A stretch of 64,000 nucleotides of DNA, taken from Roseibium sp. (GTDB lineage Bacteria; Pseudomonadota; Alphaproteobacteria; Rhizobiales; Stappiaceae). Numbering within the stretch: position 1 is the stretch's first letter; each line of letters opens with the position of its first letter. The stretch lies in assembly GCA_017643215.1 (NCBI GenBank), contig JAEPNV010000008.1:184255-248254 (forward strand), given 5' to 3'. The notes beneath the pieces are model-generated. The model worked only from the letters and a program-made list of their open reading frames with translations, had not been told where the DNA came from and searched no databases. Shown in pieces: positions 53,484 through 63,250 of the stretch. Both the position numbers and the translations under genes were made by a program.

Positions 53484-54788
53484 ATGGATGTGCCGTCAAA
53501 TCTGCAGGTGCTGCTCTGCGACGCGATCGCCGACCGGCGTGACGACCTCGTATCTTTGACGCAAGATCTTATCCGCATTCCGACGGTCAATCCGCCCGGA
53601 CGGGACTATCGGGCCATTTGCGATTATCTTGACCGCCGGCTGACGCGATCGGGATTTCGCACGGAATTGATCCGTGCCGAGGGCGCTCCGGGCGATTGCG
53701 ACGAATTCCCCAGGTGGAATATCCTGGCCCGGCGGGACGGACGTTCGCCAGGTCAGTGCGTTCATTTGAACTCCCATATCGATGTCGTCGAACCGGGCGA
53801 GGGCTGGACACGCGATCCGTTCGGCGCCGAAGTTGACAACGGCCGCATTTACGGCCGCGGCGCCTGTGACATGAAAGGCGGATTGGCGGCCTCCATCATC
53901 GCGGCCGAAGTCTTTATCGAACTGGTGCCCGAATTCTCCGGTGCGATCGAGATCTCCGGGACGGCGGACGAGGAGTCCGGCGGCTATGGCGGCGTGGCCT
54001 ATCTGGCGCATCACGGCTACTTTTCGCCGGCGCGGGTCCAGCATGTCATCATTCCAGAACCCTTGCACAAGGATCGGATTTGTCTGGGTCATCGCGGGGG
54101 ATGGTGGGCGGAAATCGAGACAAAGGGCGAGATCGCGCACGGATCGATGCCGTTCCTCGGCGATTGCGCCGTCCGGCACATGGGCGCCGTGCTGGACCAG
54201 TTTGAAACCACGCTCTACCCGGCTCTGGCGGGCCGGCACACGGATATGCCGGTGGTGCCGGAGGGCGCGCGGGTGTCGACCATGAACATCAATTCCATCC
54301 ATGGCGGGCAAGCGGAAATCCCTGCCGAATCCACTGCCCTGCCATCGCACTGTGTGCCTGACAGCTGCCGGATCGTGATCGACCGCCGGTATCTGATCGA
54401 GGAGGATCAGGCGGACGTGAAAGCCGAAGTCATCAACGTTCTGGAGGGGCTGAAGCGCACCCGGGACAATTTCGATTACGCACTGCGCGAGCTCAATCAT
54501 GTCGCGCCGTCCATGACCGATCGGGATGCGCCGGTCGTGTCTACGGTTGCCGCGGCGATTTCCGATGTCTTGAAGCAGACACCGGAGTTCGTCGCTTCGC
54601 CCGGCAGCTATGATCAAAAGCACATCGACCGGATCGGCAAATTGAAGAATTGCATTGCCTATGGGCCCGGGCTTTTGGAACTTGCCCATAAACCTGATGA
54701 ATATATCGATGTGACGGATATGATCGACAGCGCGAAGGTGATCGCGGCCAGTCTTTTAAGACTGCTCGGTCCGCAAAGGGAGGTATGA
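53484..54788 (+). CDS. M20 family deacylase/peptidase (ArgE/DapE type)
   Basis: A 434-residue di-zinc amidohydrolase of the M20 family. Metal-site motifs are HLNSHIDVVEPGEGWTRDPF, GRIYGRGACDMKGGLAA and the Glu pair TADEESGGYGG. Members split N-acyl amino acids or related amides. It starts the plus-strand operon and ends one base before the substrate-binding protein gene, so its substrate is probably what the ABC importer brings in. The exact substrate cannot be read from sequence. Confidence 0.87.
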   Translation: MDVPSNLQVLLCDAIADRRDDLVSLTQDLIRIPTVNPPGRDYRAICDYLDRRLTRSGFRTELIRAEGAPGDCDEFPRWNILARRDGRSPGQCVHLNSHIDVVEPGEGWTRDPFGAEVDNGRIYGRGACDMKGGLAASIIAAEVFIELVPEFSGAIEISGTADEESGGYGGVAYLAHHGYFSPARVQHVIIPEPLHKDRICLGHRGGWWAEIETKGEIAHGSMPFLGDCAVRHMGAVLDQFETTLYPALAGRHTDMPVVPEGARVSTMNINSIHGGQAEIPAESTALPSHCVPDSCRIVIDRRYLIEEDQADVKAEVINVLEGLKRTRDNFDYALRELNHVAPSMTDRDAPVVSTVAAAISDVLKQTPEFVASPGSYDQKHIDRIGKLKNCIAYGPGLLELAHKPDEYIDVTDMIDSAKVIAASLLRLLGPQREV

Positions 54789-54789
54789 G

Positions 54790-56262
54790 ATGAAACGGTT
54801 CTTGCTTGCTGCCAGCGTGGCGGCGTTCGCCATTAGCGGTCCTGTTTGGGCCGCCGATCATTTGACGATCGGTATTCAGCTTGAACCGCCTCACCTTGAT
54901 CCGACCGGCGCCGCGGCCGGCGCCATCGATGATGTCACCTATGGCAACATTTTCGAGGGCCTTACCCGCTTTACCGAGGATGGATCGATTGTGCCCAGCC
55001 TTGCTGAGAGCTGGCAGATTTCCAATGACGGCTTGACCTATACGTTCAAGCTGCGTGATGGCGTTCAGTTTCACGACGGCACGGACATGAACGCCGAGGA
55101 CGTCAAGTTTTCCCTGGATCGTGCCAGGGGCGACGACTCCACCAACGCGCAAAAAGGCCTCTTTGCGGGGATCGCCGACGTTGTCGTCGTCGATCCATTG
55201 ACCGTGGAAGTGCGGCTTTCGGAAACGGACGGCAATTTCCTGTTCAACATGGCCTGGGGGGATGCGGCCATTGTCGCACCGGAGAGCATCGGTACGATCA
55301 AGACCAATCCGATCGGGACCGGAGCGTTCAAATTCTCAAACTGGGTGCAGGGCGACCGGGTGGAGCTGGTACGAAACGACGCCTATTGGGGGCAAGCTGC
55401 GGCACTGGAGAGCGCAACCTTCAAGTTCATCTCGGATCCGATTGCCGCTTTTTCAGCAATGATGGCCGGAGACCTGGATGCGTTCTCCCAGTTTCCCGCG
55501 CCGGAAAACCTTGTCCAGTTTGAAGCCGACGACCGGTACAAAGTGCTGATCGGATCGACGGAAGGCGAGACGATCCTGTCGACCAACAACAAGGCCGCGC
55601 CGTTCGACAATGTCAATGTCCGAAAAGCGCTGGCGCTTGCGATCAACCGGCAGGAAATCATCGATGGCGCGCAATTCGGTTATGGCACGCCGATCGGCAC
55701 TCATTTCGCGCCCCATCATCCGGCCTTTGTGGAGCTAACCGGCAATTCCCCGCATGATCCCGATGCGGCCCGCGCGCTTCTCGCCGAGGCCGGACTGGCT
55801 GATGGCGTCACCGTCTCCCTGAAGCTGCCGCCGCCCTCCTACGCCCGGCGGGGCGGAGAAATCATCGCGGCTCAGTTGCGCGCCGTCGGCATCAATACCG
55901 AGATCAGCAATCTGGAATGGGCGCAGTGGCTGGAAGAAGTCTTCCGCAACAAGGACTACAACCTGACGATCGTGGCCCACACCGAACCGATGGATATCGG
56001 GATCTACGCCAATCCTGATTATTATTTCCAATATGACAATGCGGTTTTTCAGGCGCTGATGGGCGAATTGCGGCGCACGACAGACGAGGAAATCCGCAGC
56101 CAGCTCTTGCAGCAGGCCCAACGGATCATTTCCGAGGACTATGTGAACGGCTTCTTGTTTCAGTTGCCGCGCCTGACCGTGGCCAAACGCGAGGTTGAGG
56201 GCCTTTGGGCCAATGCCCCGACCCAGGCGGTCGATCTGACGGGCGTTCGCTGGGCGAAGTGA
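54790..56262 (+). CDS. ABC transporter substrate-binding protein (SBP family 5)
   Basis: A 490-residue periplasmic binding protein of the peptide/nickel/opine class. It has a signal peptide (residues 1-21, ending VWA) and the family motif YTFKLRDGVQFHDGTDMNAEDVKFSLDR. GGGAGG precedes the ATG. Members bind oligopeptides but also sugars, heme, opines and other amides. The 22-base gap to the permease gene and shared orientation make it part of the operon. Confidence 0.92.
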   Translation: MKRFLLAASVAAFAISGPVWAADHLTIGIQLEPPHLDPTGAAAGAIDDVTYGNIFEGLTRFTEDGSIVPSLAESWQISNDGLTYTFKLRDGVQFHDGTDMNAEDVKFSLDRARGDDSTNAQKGLFAGIADVVVVDPLTVEVRLSETDGNFLFNMAWGDAAIVAPESIGTIKTNPIGTGAFKFSNWVQGDRVELVRNDAYWGQAAALESATFKFISDPIAAFSAMMAGDLDAFSQFPAPENLVQFEADDRYKVLIGSTEGETILSTNNKAAPFDNVNVRKALALAINRQEIIDGAQFGYGTPIGTHFAPHHPAFVELTGNSPHDPDAARALLAEAGLADGVTVSLKLPPPSYARRGGEIIAAQLRAVGINTEISNLEWAQWLEEVFRNKDYNLTIVAHTEPMDIGIYANPDYYFQYDNAVFQALMGELRRTTDEEIRSQLLQQAQRIISEDYVNGFLFQLPRLTVAKREVEGLWANAPTQAVDLTGVRWAK

Positions 56263-56284
56263 TGGGCAAGCGTGGACGCGGCGG

Positions 56285-57232
56285 ATGCTTGGCTACCTGA
56301 CCAAACGCCTTGTTTCGCTGCTGGCAAGCCTGTTTGTCGCGTCCGTCGTGATCTTCTCGGTGGTCGAGGTGGTGCCGGGTGATCCGGCCGCGTTCATGCT
56401 CGGTATGAACGCGCGTCCGGACACGATCGCTGCCCTGCGCGCCGAGTTGGGCCTGGACGGATCAGTGGTCGAACGTTACCTGGCTTGGGTCGGCGGGATG
56501 ATGCGCGGGGATTTCGGGATCTCCTACACTTACCGTACGCCGGTGGCCGACATGATCGCGGACCGGCTTTGGGTGTCGCTGCCGCTCGCTCTCTTTGCCC
56601 TCACCTTGACGGTCGTAATCGCGATCCCCGCCGGTCTGTTCGCGGCCAGCCGCCGTGGCCGCGCCGGGGACTACAGCATTGTCGGCGCCACCCAGATCGG
56701 CATCGCCGTGCCGAACTTCTGGTTTGCGATGATCCTGATCCTGATTTTCGCGATCCAGCTGCGCTGGTTTTCGGCCGGCGGTTTTCCTGGGTGGCAGGAC
56801 GGTTTCTGGACCGGGCTGAAGGCGCTGGTTCTGCCCGCGGTCGCGTTGGCTCTTCCCCAGGCCGCGATTCTGACCCGGGTCATGCGATCCTCGCTGATCG
56901 AGGTTCTGGGGGAGGATTTCATGCGGACGGCCCGGGCCAAGGGCCTGTCGTCGGGTGCCGCGATCTGGCGGCACGGCCTGCGCAACGCGCTGATCCCGGT
57001 TCTGACGATCATCGGCCTGCAATTCGCCTTCCTGCTTGCGGGTGGCATCATCATCGAACAGGTCTTCGCGCTTCCCGGTCTCGGGCGCCTGGTGTTTCAG
57101 GCGATCTCCCAGCGCGATCTGATCGTGGTGGAAAGCGTCGTGATGCTGCTGGTTTTCGCGGTGATCATGACGAACTTTCTGGTTGATCTGGCTTATGTGG
57201 CGGTCGATCCGCGGCTGAGGAGGCGGGCATGA
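56285..57232 (+). CDS. ABC transporter permease (DppB type)
   Basis: A 315-residue inner-membrane permease with six helices, the N-terminal MLGYLTKRLVSLLASLFVASVVIF pattern split by the usual loop, and the EAA coupling motif in DFMRTARAKGLSSGAAIWRHGLRNALIPV. It overlaps the next permease by four bases and pairs with it to form the channel. Confidence 0.93.
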   Translation: MLGYLTKRLVSLLASLFVASVVIFSVVEVVPGDPAAFMLGMNARPDTIAALRAELGLDGSVVERYLAWVGGMMRGDFGISYTYRTPVADMIADRLWVSLPLALFALTLTVVIAIPAGLFAASRRGRAGDYSIVGATQIGIAVPNFWFAMILILIFAIQLRWFSAGGFPGWQDGFWTGLKALVLPAVALALPQAAILTRVMRSSLIEVLGEDFMRTARAKGLSSGAAIWRHGLRNALIPVLTIIGLQFAFLLAGGIIIEQVFALPGLGRLVFQAISQRDLIVVESVVMLLVFAVIMTNFLVDLAYVAVDPRLRRRA

Positions 57233-58059
57233 CCGGGCTCCGGCGCCTGAATTGGCCGCTCGCCATCGGTGCGGCGCTGGTTGCGATCTTCGCATCAGCG
57301 GCGGTTATCTCGCTGGTTTGGACGCCGCACGACGTTACCGGGATGAACATCTCGGCGCGCCTGAAAATCCCCGGTGACGGATACCTCTTGGGAACCGATC
57401 ATTTCGGGCGGGACATGCTCTCCATGCTCATGGCCGGGGCACAAACCTCAATCTCCGTGGCGATCCTTGCGGTCGGTATCGGCATGGTGCTCGGCGTTCC
57501 ACTCGGTCTTGCGGCGGCGGCGAACCGGGGTGGGCTCGATGAGATGATCATGCGGGCGAACGATCTTGCCTTTGCCTTTCCGGCGCTGGTCATCGCGATT
57601 TTGATCACCGCAGTCTTCGGGCCGAGCGCGGTCAATGCTATCATCGCCATCGGCATCTTCAACATTCCCGTCTTCGCGCGCCTCACCCGGGGCGCGGCCC
57701 TCAGTCTGTGGACACGGGAATTCATCCTTGCGGCCCGCGTGTCCGGCAAGGGGCGCACGCGCATTTCGGTCGAACATATCCTGCCGAACATTGCCAATTT
57801 GCTGGTGGTCCAGGGCACCATTCAGTTCTCGCTCGGCATCCTCGCCGAAGCGGGCCTTTCCTATGTCGGGCTTGGCGCGCAGCCGCCGGTTCCGAGCTGG
57901 GGCCGCATGCTGGCCGATTCCCAAACGCTTGTCGGACTGGCGCCGCACCTGGCGCTTGTCCCGGGCCTTGCCATCATTCTCACCGTCCTTGGTCTCAATC
58001 TGCTCGGTGACGGATTGCGCGATGCGCTCGATCCCAAACTCCGGGTGGGCCGCACATGA
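57229..58059 (+). CDS. ABC transporter permease (DppC type)
   Basis: A 276-residue permease with about six helices, GTDHFGRDMLSMLMAGAQTSI near the first periplasmic loop and the EAA loop REFILAARVSGKGRTRISVEHILPN. It overlaps its neighbours by four bases on each side. It forms the heterodimeric channel with the DppB-type protein. Confidence 0.93.
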   Translation: MTGLRRLNWPLAIGAALVAIFASAAVISLVWTPHDVTGMNISARLKIPGDGYLLGTDHFGRDMLSMLMAGAQTSISVAILAVGIGMVLGVPLGLAAAANRGGLDEMIMRANDLAFAFPALVIAILITAVFGPSAVNAIIAIGIFNIPVFARLTRGAALSLWTREFILAARVSGKGRTRISVEHILPNIANLLVVQGTIQFSLGILAEAGLSYVGLGAQPPVPSWGRMLADSQTLVGLAPHLALVPGLAIILTVLGLNLLGDGLRDALDPKLRVGRT

Positions 58060-59669
58060 GCGTGCTGCGCGTGGAAGGCCTTGATCTTGAGGTTTCGGGC
58101 GCTCCCATCCTCAGGAAGGTCGGATTGACGGTGGATCCCGGTGAAATCGTCGCGATCACCGGCGAATCGGGATCTGGAAAATCAATGACGGCGCTTGCCG
58201 TCATGCGCCTTCTTCCCTCCGGGATCACCAGGACGGCCGGCGACATTGCGCTTGAAGGGCAGAGCCTCACGGCGTTCTCTGAGAAGGAGATGTGCCAAAT
58301 CCGCGGCGGGCGGATCGGGATGATCTTTCAAGAGCCAATGACCGCGCTCAATCCTGTGCAGACGATCGGGGATCAGGTTGCCGAAACGGTCCGGCTTCAC
58401 TCCGGCGCAAGCCGGCGTGCGGCCTTTGCCCGCGCGCGGGAGGTTCTGAACCGGGTCGGACTTGATGAAGACCGCTTTCCTTTGTCGCGGTACCCGCACG
58501 AACTCTCCGGCGGCCAGCGCCAGCGCGTCATGATCGCGCTTGCCATCGCCGAGCGGCCGGCACTTCTGATCGCAGATGAACCGACCACGGCACTGGATGT
58601 GACAACACAGGCCCAGATCCTGGATCTGTTGAAAAGCCTCGTGTCGGAGTACGGCATGGGGCTGCTCATCATCACCCACGACCTGGCGGTGGTGGCCGAG
58701 TTCGCGGACAGGCTTGTTGTCATGAATGATGGTCAGGTGGTCGAGAGCGGGCCGACGGCGGACGTGATTGCCCATCAACGCCATCCCTACACAAAAGCGC
58801 TCTTTGAGGCTTCCGGCCACCAGGCGCATCTGCCGCCAATCCCAATCCGGCGCTCGCAGCGGCCGCTGCTGGATGTCAGGGATGTGGTGCGCAGCTATCC
58901 AAAGCCCCGGGAGTCGCTGTTCAAGCGGCCGTCCCGGCTGGTCGCGGTCGACGGTGTATCCTTTTCGATCCACGCGGGCGAGCGGGTGGGGCTTGTCGGA
59001 GAATCCGGCTGCGGTAAATCCACCCTGACCCGCGCCATACTGGGTCTTGAGCCGGTCCAGGCAGGAAGCATTCGCGTTGACGGCATTCCGCCGGACCGGG
59101 CCCACGGACGGGTGCAGGTGGTCTTTCAAGATCCCTATGGTTCCTTCAATCCGCGGCACAAGGTTTCCCGCCTTGTCAGCGAACCGTTCCATCTTTTGGA
59201 CACGCCGCCAACAGGCGCGGAGCGCGACCGTCTGGTTGGGGAAACCCTGGAGGCTGTCGGCCTGACGCGTGATGCGGCCGATCGCTACATTCACCAATTC
59301 TCCGGCGGTCAGAGACAACGGATCGCCATTGCCCGCGCGCTGATATTACGCCCCGATTTGATCGTGCTTGACGAGGCGGTTTCGGCGCTGGATGTTTCCG
59401 TGCGCGCCAAAATCCTCGACCTTTTGGCCGGCCTCTCCGCCCGGTTCCAGCTCGCTTACCTGTTCATTTCCCATGACCTTTCCGTCGTCCGCAGCATCAC
59501 GGACCGGGTGATGGTGATGCGCGCTGGCCAGATCGTCGAGGAAGGTCCCACCTCCGATGTGCTCGGCACACCAAAGCATTCCTATACGCGGGCGTTGATA
59601 GCGGCGGCGCCGAAGTTGCCGGAGCGAAAAGAACAAGAAGGAAGCGCCGATGTCCTTGAACGCCTCTGA
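58056..59669 (+). CDS. Fused double ABC ATPase (DppD-DppF type)
   Basis: A 537-residue protein holding two ATP-binding cassettes in one chain, in place of separate DppD and DppF. The first cassette (about 1-255) has Walker A GESGSGKSMT and signature LSGGQRQRVMIA; the second (about 275-530) has GESGCGKSTLT and FSGGQRQRIAIA. Both Walker B/His-loop segments are intact. Fused forms are typical of several Rhizobiales and Rhodobacterales importers of family 5. Its end overlaps the aldehyde dehydrogenase start by 20 bases. Confidence 0.94.
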   Translation: MSVLRVEGLDLEVSGAPILRKVGLTVDPGEIVAITGESGSGKSMTALAVMRLLPSGITRTAGDIALEGQSLTAFSEKEMCQIRGGRIGMIFQEPMTALNPVQTIGDQVAETVRLHSGASRRAAFARAREVLNRVGLDEDRFPLSRYPHELSGGQRQRVMIALAIAERPALLIADEPTTALDVTTQAQILDLLKSLVSEYGMGLLIITHDLAVVAEFADRLVVMNDGQVVESGPTADVIAHQRHPYTKALFEASGHQAHLPPIPIRRSQRPLLDVRDVVRSYPKPRESLFKRPSRLVAVDGVSFSIHAGERVGLVGESGCGKSTLTRAILGLEPVQAGSIRVDGIPPDRAHGRVQVVFQDPYGSFNPRHKVSRLVSEPFHLLDTPPTGAERDRLVGETLEAVGLTRDAADRYIHQFSGGQRQRIAIARALILRPDLIVLDEAVSALDVSVRAKILDLLAGLSARFQLAYLFISHDLSVVRSITDRVMVMRAGQIVEEGPTSDVLGTPKHSYTRALIAAAPKLPERKEQEGSADVLERL

Positions 59670-61101
59670 CCTCTGGTTCGAGACCCACATGTGCCAAATC
59701 GGCGGCGACAAGATTACCGCTCAGGACGGAGAACTTCCGCTTTTAAATCCATCCGACGGGTCAAATCTATTCGCGATCGCCCGGGGCGGCGAAGCGGAGA
59801 TCGACCTTGCCGTTGAAGCAGCACATTCCGCGCTCAATGGGGACTGGGGACGGATGCCGGCGGTGGAACGGGGCCGTTTGTTGTCGCGATTGGGCCATTT
59901 GGTTGAAGCCCGCGCGGACGAACTGGCCCGGCTGGAAGCCCTGGATGTCGGCAAACCACTGCGCCAGGCGCGCGCGGATGTTGCCGCGCTGGCCCGGTAT
60001 CTGGAATTTTATGGCGGGGCGGCGGACAAGGTCCATGGCGAGACCATCCCATTTCAGGAGGGCTACACGGTCTATACCTTGCGCGAACCGCATGGCGTAA
60101 CCGGGCACATCGTGCCCTGGAACTATCCGATGCAGATCATCGGCCGGTCGGTTGGCGCGGCGCTCGCCATGGGCAATGCCTGTGTCTTGAAACCAGCCGA
60201 AGATGCGTGCCTGACGGCTCTGGCCTTTGGCGCCCTGGCGATGGAAGCTGGATTTCCGGACGGGGCGGTCAATGTCGTGCCCGGGCTTGGCGGCGAAGCC
60301 GGCGCTGCGCTTGCCGGGCATCCCGGCGTCGATCACATCTCGTTCACCGGTTCGGTGGCGACCGGCGCGATCGTCCAGGCAGCGGCCGCACGAAACGTTG
60401 TACCGGTGACCCTGGAACTCGGCGGAAAGTCGCCGCAGATCGTGTTCGCTGATGCCAATCTCGACCGGGCGCTTCCGTTCCTCGTCAATGCGGGCATCCA
60501 GAACGCCGGCCAGACGTGTTCGGCCTCCTCGCGGATCTTGGTCGAACGCAGCGTTTTCGACGAGGTGGCTGGCCGTATGGCAGTTGCTTACGGCGCGCTG
60601 CGGCTTGGCCCGGCGCTGTCAGATCCGGATGTCGGCCCCCTGATATCGGAAAGGCAAAAGCAAATCGTGACCGGTTATCTTGCGCGCGGCGGAGAGATTT
60701 TGTCTGAAGCCCCCGTGCCCGACGGTCTCCCGCCGGGCGGGCACTATGTTGCACCGCGCCTTTTGGCCGGGCTCGCACCCGATCATCCGCTCGCGCAGGA
60801 AGAGATCTTCGGCCCGGTGCAGGTGCTGATCCCCTTCGACAGCGAGGACGAGGCCATTTCGATCGCCAACGGCACCGACTTTGGCCTTGTTGCGTCCGTC
60901 TGGAGCCGCGATGGCGGCCGTCAGATGCGGCTGGCCAAGGCACTGCGGTCCGGACAGGTGTTTCTCAACAACTACGGGGCCGGTGGCGGCGTTGAGCTCC
61001 CCTTTGGCGGGCGCGGCAAGTCAGGTCACGGCCGCGAAAAAGGATTTGAGGCGCTCTACGGCTTTTCCGCGCTGAAGACCGTTGCGGCCTATCACGGTTA
61101 G
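59650..61101 (+). CDS. NAD(P)-dependent aldehyde dehydrogenase
   Basis: A 483-residue aldehyde dehydrogenase related to betaine/aminoaldehyde dehydrogenases. It has the Asn in HIVPWNYPMQI, the Glu region TLELGGKSPQIVF, the catalytic Cys in NAGQTCSASSR and the C-terminal LPFGGRGKSGHGREKG. It overlaps the ATPase gene and is followed by the SDR gene after eight bases. It probably oxidises an aldehyde made from the imported compound. Confidence 0.92.
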   Translation: MSLNASDLWFETHMCQIGGDKITAQDGELPLLNPSDGSNLFAIARGGEAEIDLAVEAAHSALNGDWGRMPAVERGRLLSRLGHLVEARADELARLEALDVGKPLRQARADVAALARYLEFYGGAADKVHGETIPFQEGYTVYTLREPHGVTGHIVPWNYPMQIIGRSVGAALAMGNACVLKPAEDACLTALAFGALAMEAGFPDGAVNVVPGLGGEAGAALAGHPGVDHISFTGSVATGAIVQAAAARNVVPVTLELGGKSPQIVFADANLDRALPFLVNAGIQNAGQTCSASSRILVERSVFDEVAGRMAVAYGALRLGPALSDPDVGPLISERQKQIVTGYLARGGEILSEAPVPDGLPPGGHYVAPRLLAGLAPDHPLAQEEIFGPVQVLIPFDSEDEAISIANGTDFGLVASVWSRDGGRQMRLAKALRSGQVFLNNYGAGGGVELPFGGRGKSGHGREKGFEALYGFSALKTVAAYHG

Positions 61102-61109
61102 GAGGAGCT

Positions 61110-61853
61110 ATGAGACTGCAAGACAAGTCGGCTGTGGTCACGGGCGGGGCATCCGGGTTCGGCGCCGGTATCGTGCGCAAGTTCGCCGCCGAAGGCGCAA
61201 AGGTGATGGTCGCGGATTTGAACCGGTCTGGCGCGGAAACCATCGCCCATGAGGTCGCTGGAACCGCGCAAGAGGTCGACGTCTCCGACCGGGCATCGGT
61301 TGAGGCCATGGCGGCGGCCGCCCACGATCTCTTTGGCGGGCCGCCTGACATTCTCGTCAACAATGCCGGCGTGACCCATTTGCCCGCGCCGCTTGATGAA
61401 ATCGGCGAAGAAGATTTCGATCGTGTCCTCGCCGTGAACGCGAAATCGGTCTATCTCACCGCGCGTGTGTTTGTCCCGGCGATGAAGGCGCGGGGTTGCG
61501 GTGTGATCCTAAACGTTGCGTCTACGGCCGGTGTCAGCCCGCGGCCACGTCTGTCTTGGTATAACGCCTCCAAAGGCTGGATGATCACCGCGACCAAGGC
61601 GATGGCGGTAGAATTAGCCCCGGCCGGGATCCGCGTCAACGCTGTGAACCCGGTCGCAGGTGAGACGCCTTTGCTCAAGAGGTTTTTGGGCGAAGACACA
61701 CCGGAAATGCGGGCAAAATTCCTGTCGACGATCCCGATCGGCCGCTTCTCCACGCCGGAAGACATCGCCAACGCGGCCTGCTATCTATGCTCCGACGAGG
61801 CGTCGATGATCACCGGTGTTGCGATGGAAATCGATGGCGGCCGGTGCATTTGA
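61110..61853 (+). CDS. Short-chain dehydrogenase/reductase (SDR)
   Basis: A 247-residue classical SDR with the cofactor loop VVTGGASGFGAGI, NNAG at the NAG motif, and the catalytic Ser/Tyr/Lys set in NVASTAGVSPRPRLSWYNASKGW. An Asp after the second strand (MVADLNRSG) predicts NAD preference. AGGAGG stands before the ATG. It likely works with the aldehyde dehydrogenase on an alcohol or keto intermediate. Its stop lies inside a perfect inverted repeat. Confidence 0.93.
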   Translation: MRLQDKSAVVTGGASGFGAGIVRKFAAEGAKVMVADLNRSGAETIAHEVAGTAQEVDVSDRASVEAMAAAAHDLFGGPPDILVNNAGVTHLPAPLDEIGEEDFDRVLAVNAKSVYLTARVFVPAMKARGCGVILNVASTAGVSPRPRLSWYNASKGWMITATKAMAVELAPAGIRVNAVNPVAGETPLLKRFLGEDTPEMRAKFLSTIPIGRFSTPEDIANAACYLCSDEASMITGVAMEIDGGRCI

Positions 61854-61880
61854 TCAGTGGCCAAAGTGGCCACTGATCAA
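61850..61880. repeat. 14-bp perfect inverted repeat between SDR and amidase genes
   Basis: Arms TTGATCAGTGGCCA (61850-61863) and TGGCCACTGATCAA (61867-61880) are separated by three bases. The left arm contains the SDR stop codon. No T-run follows, so it may be an mRNA hairpin that reduces expression of the amidase, or a protein-binding palindrome. Confidence 0.8.
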
Positions 61881-61922
61881 ATTCTTGATCGGTGATTTCA
61901 ATCGTATTTGCATGAGGGTGTA

Positions 61923-63200
61923 ATGGTGGATGCCGTTTCGTTGCCGTGGGCGCATGATGATCCTTCGGCGCGCGTTGAATCGGTTTTTGAATGTATCGAA
62001 ACAGATCCGGCGTGCCGGTCGGTATTCACAAAGGCGTTGAAGAAAATGGCGCGCGCGCGCGCCAGCCGTACCGCTGACAATCCGGAGCCGTTGGCGGGAG
62101 CCCTGATCAGCATAAAGGCGTTGTTCGATGTCGCGGGGGAAGTGACGACGGCAGGCACACTGGTGCTCGCGAACGATGCGCCTGCCACGTCCCACGCGCC
62201 GGCCATTGCGCGCTTGCTTGCTGCTGGCGCAATCCCGGTCGGGCTGACAAACATGTCGGAGTTCGCCTATTCTGGACTTGGGCTCAATCCGCATTTTGGA
62301 ACGCCGGCCAATCCCGTCTATCCAGGCTGTGCGCCCGGAGGCTCGACCAGTGGCGGCGCCGTTTCCGTCGCGCTGGGCCTGTGCGACATCGCGATCGGTA
62401 GCGATACGGGCGGATCCTTGCGGATCCCCGCCGCCTTCAACGGCATTGTCGGCTTCAAACCGACCCAAGCCAGCGTTCCCATGGAGGGCGGAAAACCGCT
62501 GTCTGACTCGCTTGACAGTTTCGGTCCGATGGCCCGTTCGGTTGCGGCCTGCGAACTCGCCTGGCAGGTCATGTCGGGCATCGACACAGCGCCAGTCTCC
62601 GCACGACCGGCCCGCCTGATCGTTCCGCGGAATTTCGGCTTTACGGAAATGGATCCGGTGATTGCCGCCGGTTTTAACGCCCTACTTGAGCGGCTCCGCC
62701 ACAGCGGCTTTGACATCATTGAGAAGGAACTGGCGTGCAAGGCTCTATACGATAACCTTCCGCCCTGGCACATGACGGCCGTGGAATCCCGCGCGCACTA
62801 TGAACGGTATTTTCAAGGGGAGGCGACCCGTATGGATTCGCGGGTTCATGCGCGCATGGCGCTCGCCGACAAGATCAGCGCGGTCGAGTATCGGCAGACC
62901 CTCAATCGTCGGGCCCAGTTTATCGCCGCCTTCATCGACGAGCTCGGCGAGGATCTGCTCTTTTTGCCGACCACACCGATATTGCCGCCCAAACTGGAAA
63001 CCATCGCGGATGTTGAGGCGTTCAACCGCCACAATCTGCTGGCCTTGCGCAATCCGTCCTTGGCGAATGTCGCCGACGGATGCGGGATCGCGTTGCCCTA
63101 TAAACATGCAGGAACAGTGTTAAGCGTGATGGTGGTCGGCCCAAAGGCTACCGACGCTCGATTGCTCGCCTGCGCGAAGGCGTTGGAAGCGGCTCTTTGA
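61923..63200 (+). CDS. Amidase (amidase-signature family)
   Basis: A 425-residue amidase with the Ser-cisSer-Lys triad: Lys in ALISIKALFDVAG, and the Gly/Ser-rich GCAPGGSTSGGAVSVALGLCDIAIGSDTGGSLRIPAAFNG. GAGGG precedes the ATG at 61923; an in-frame TTG five codons earlier is less likely. It hydrolyses an amide or carbamoyl bond; substrates in this family range from indoleacetamide to allophanate. It is the last gene of the operon, behind the hairpin. Confidence 0.92.
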   Translation: MVDAVSLPWAHDDPSARVESVFECIETDPACRSVFTKALKKMARARASRTADNPEPLAGALISIKALFDVAGEVTTAGTLVLANDAPATSHAPAIARLLAAGAIPVGLTNMSEFAYSGLGLNPHFGTPANPVYPGCAPGGSTSGGAVSVALGLCDIAIGSDTGGSLRIPAAFNGIVGFKPTQASVPMEGGKPLSDSLDSFGPMARSVAACELAWQVMSGIDTAPVSARPARLIVPRNFGFTEMDPVIAAGFNALLERLRHSGFDIIEKELACKALYDNLPPWHMTAVESRAHYERYFQGEATRMDSRVHARMALADKISAVEYRQTLNRRAQFIAAFIDELGEDLLFLPTTPILPPKLETIADVEAFNRHNLLALRNPSLANVADGCGIALPYKHAGTVLSVMVVGPKATDARLLACAKALEAAL

Positions 63201-63250
63201 CCGACAACGCGTCTTGTGGAGCAATCAATCCTGAAGAAAGCCGTCGATAG

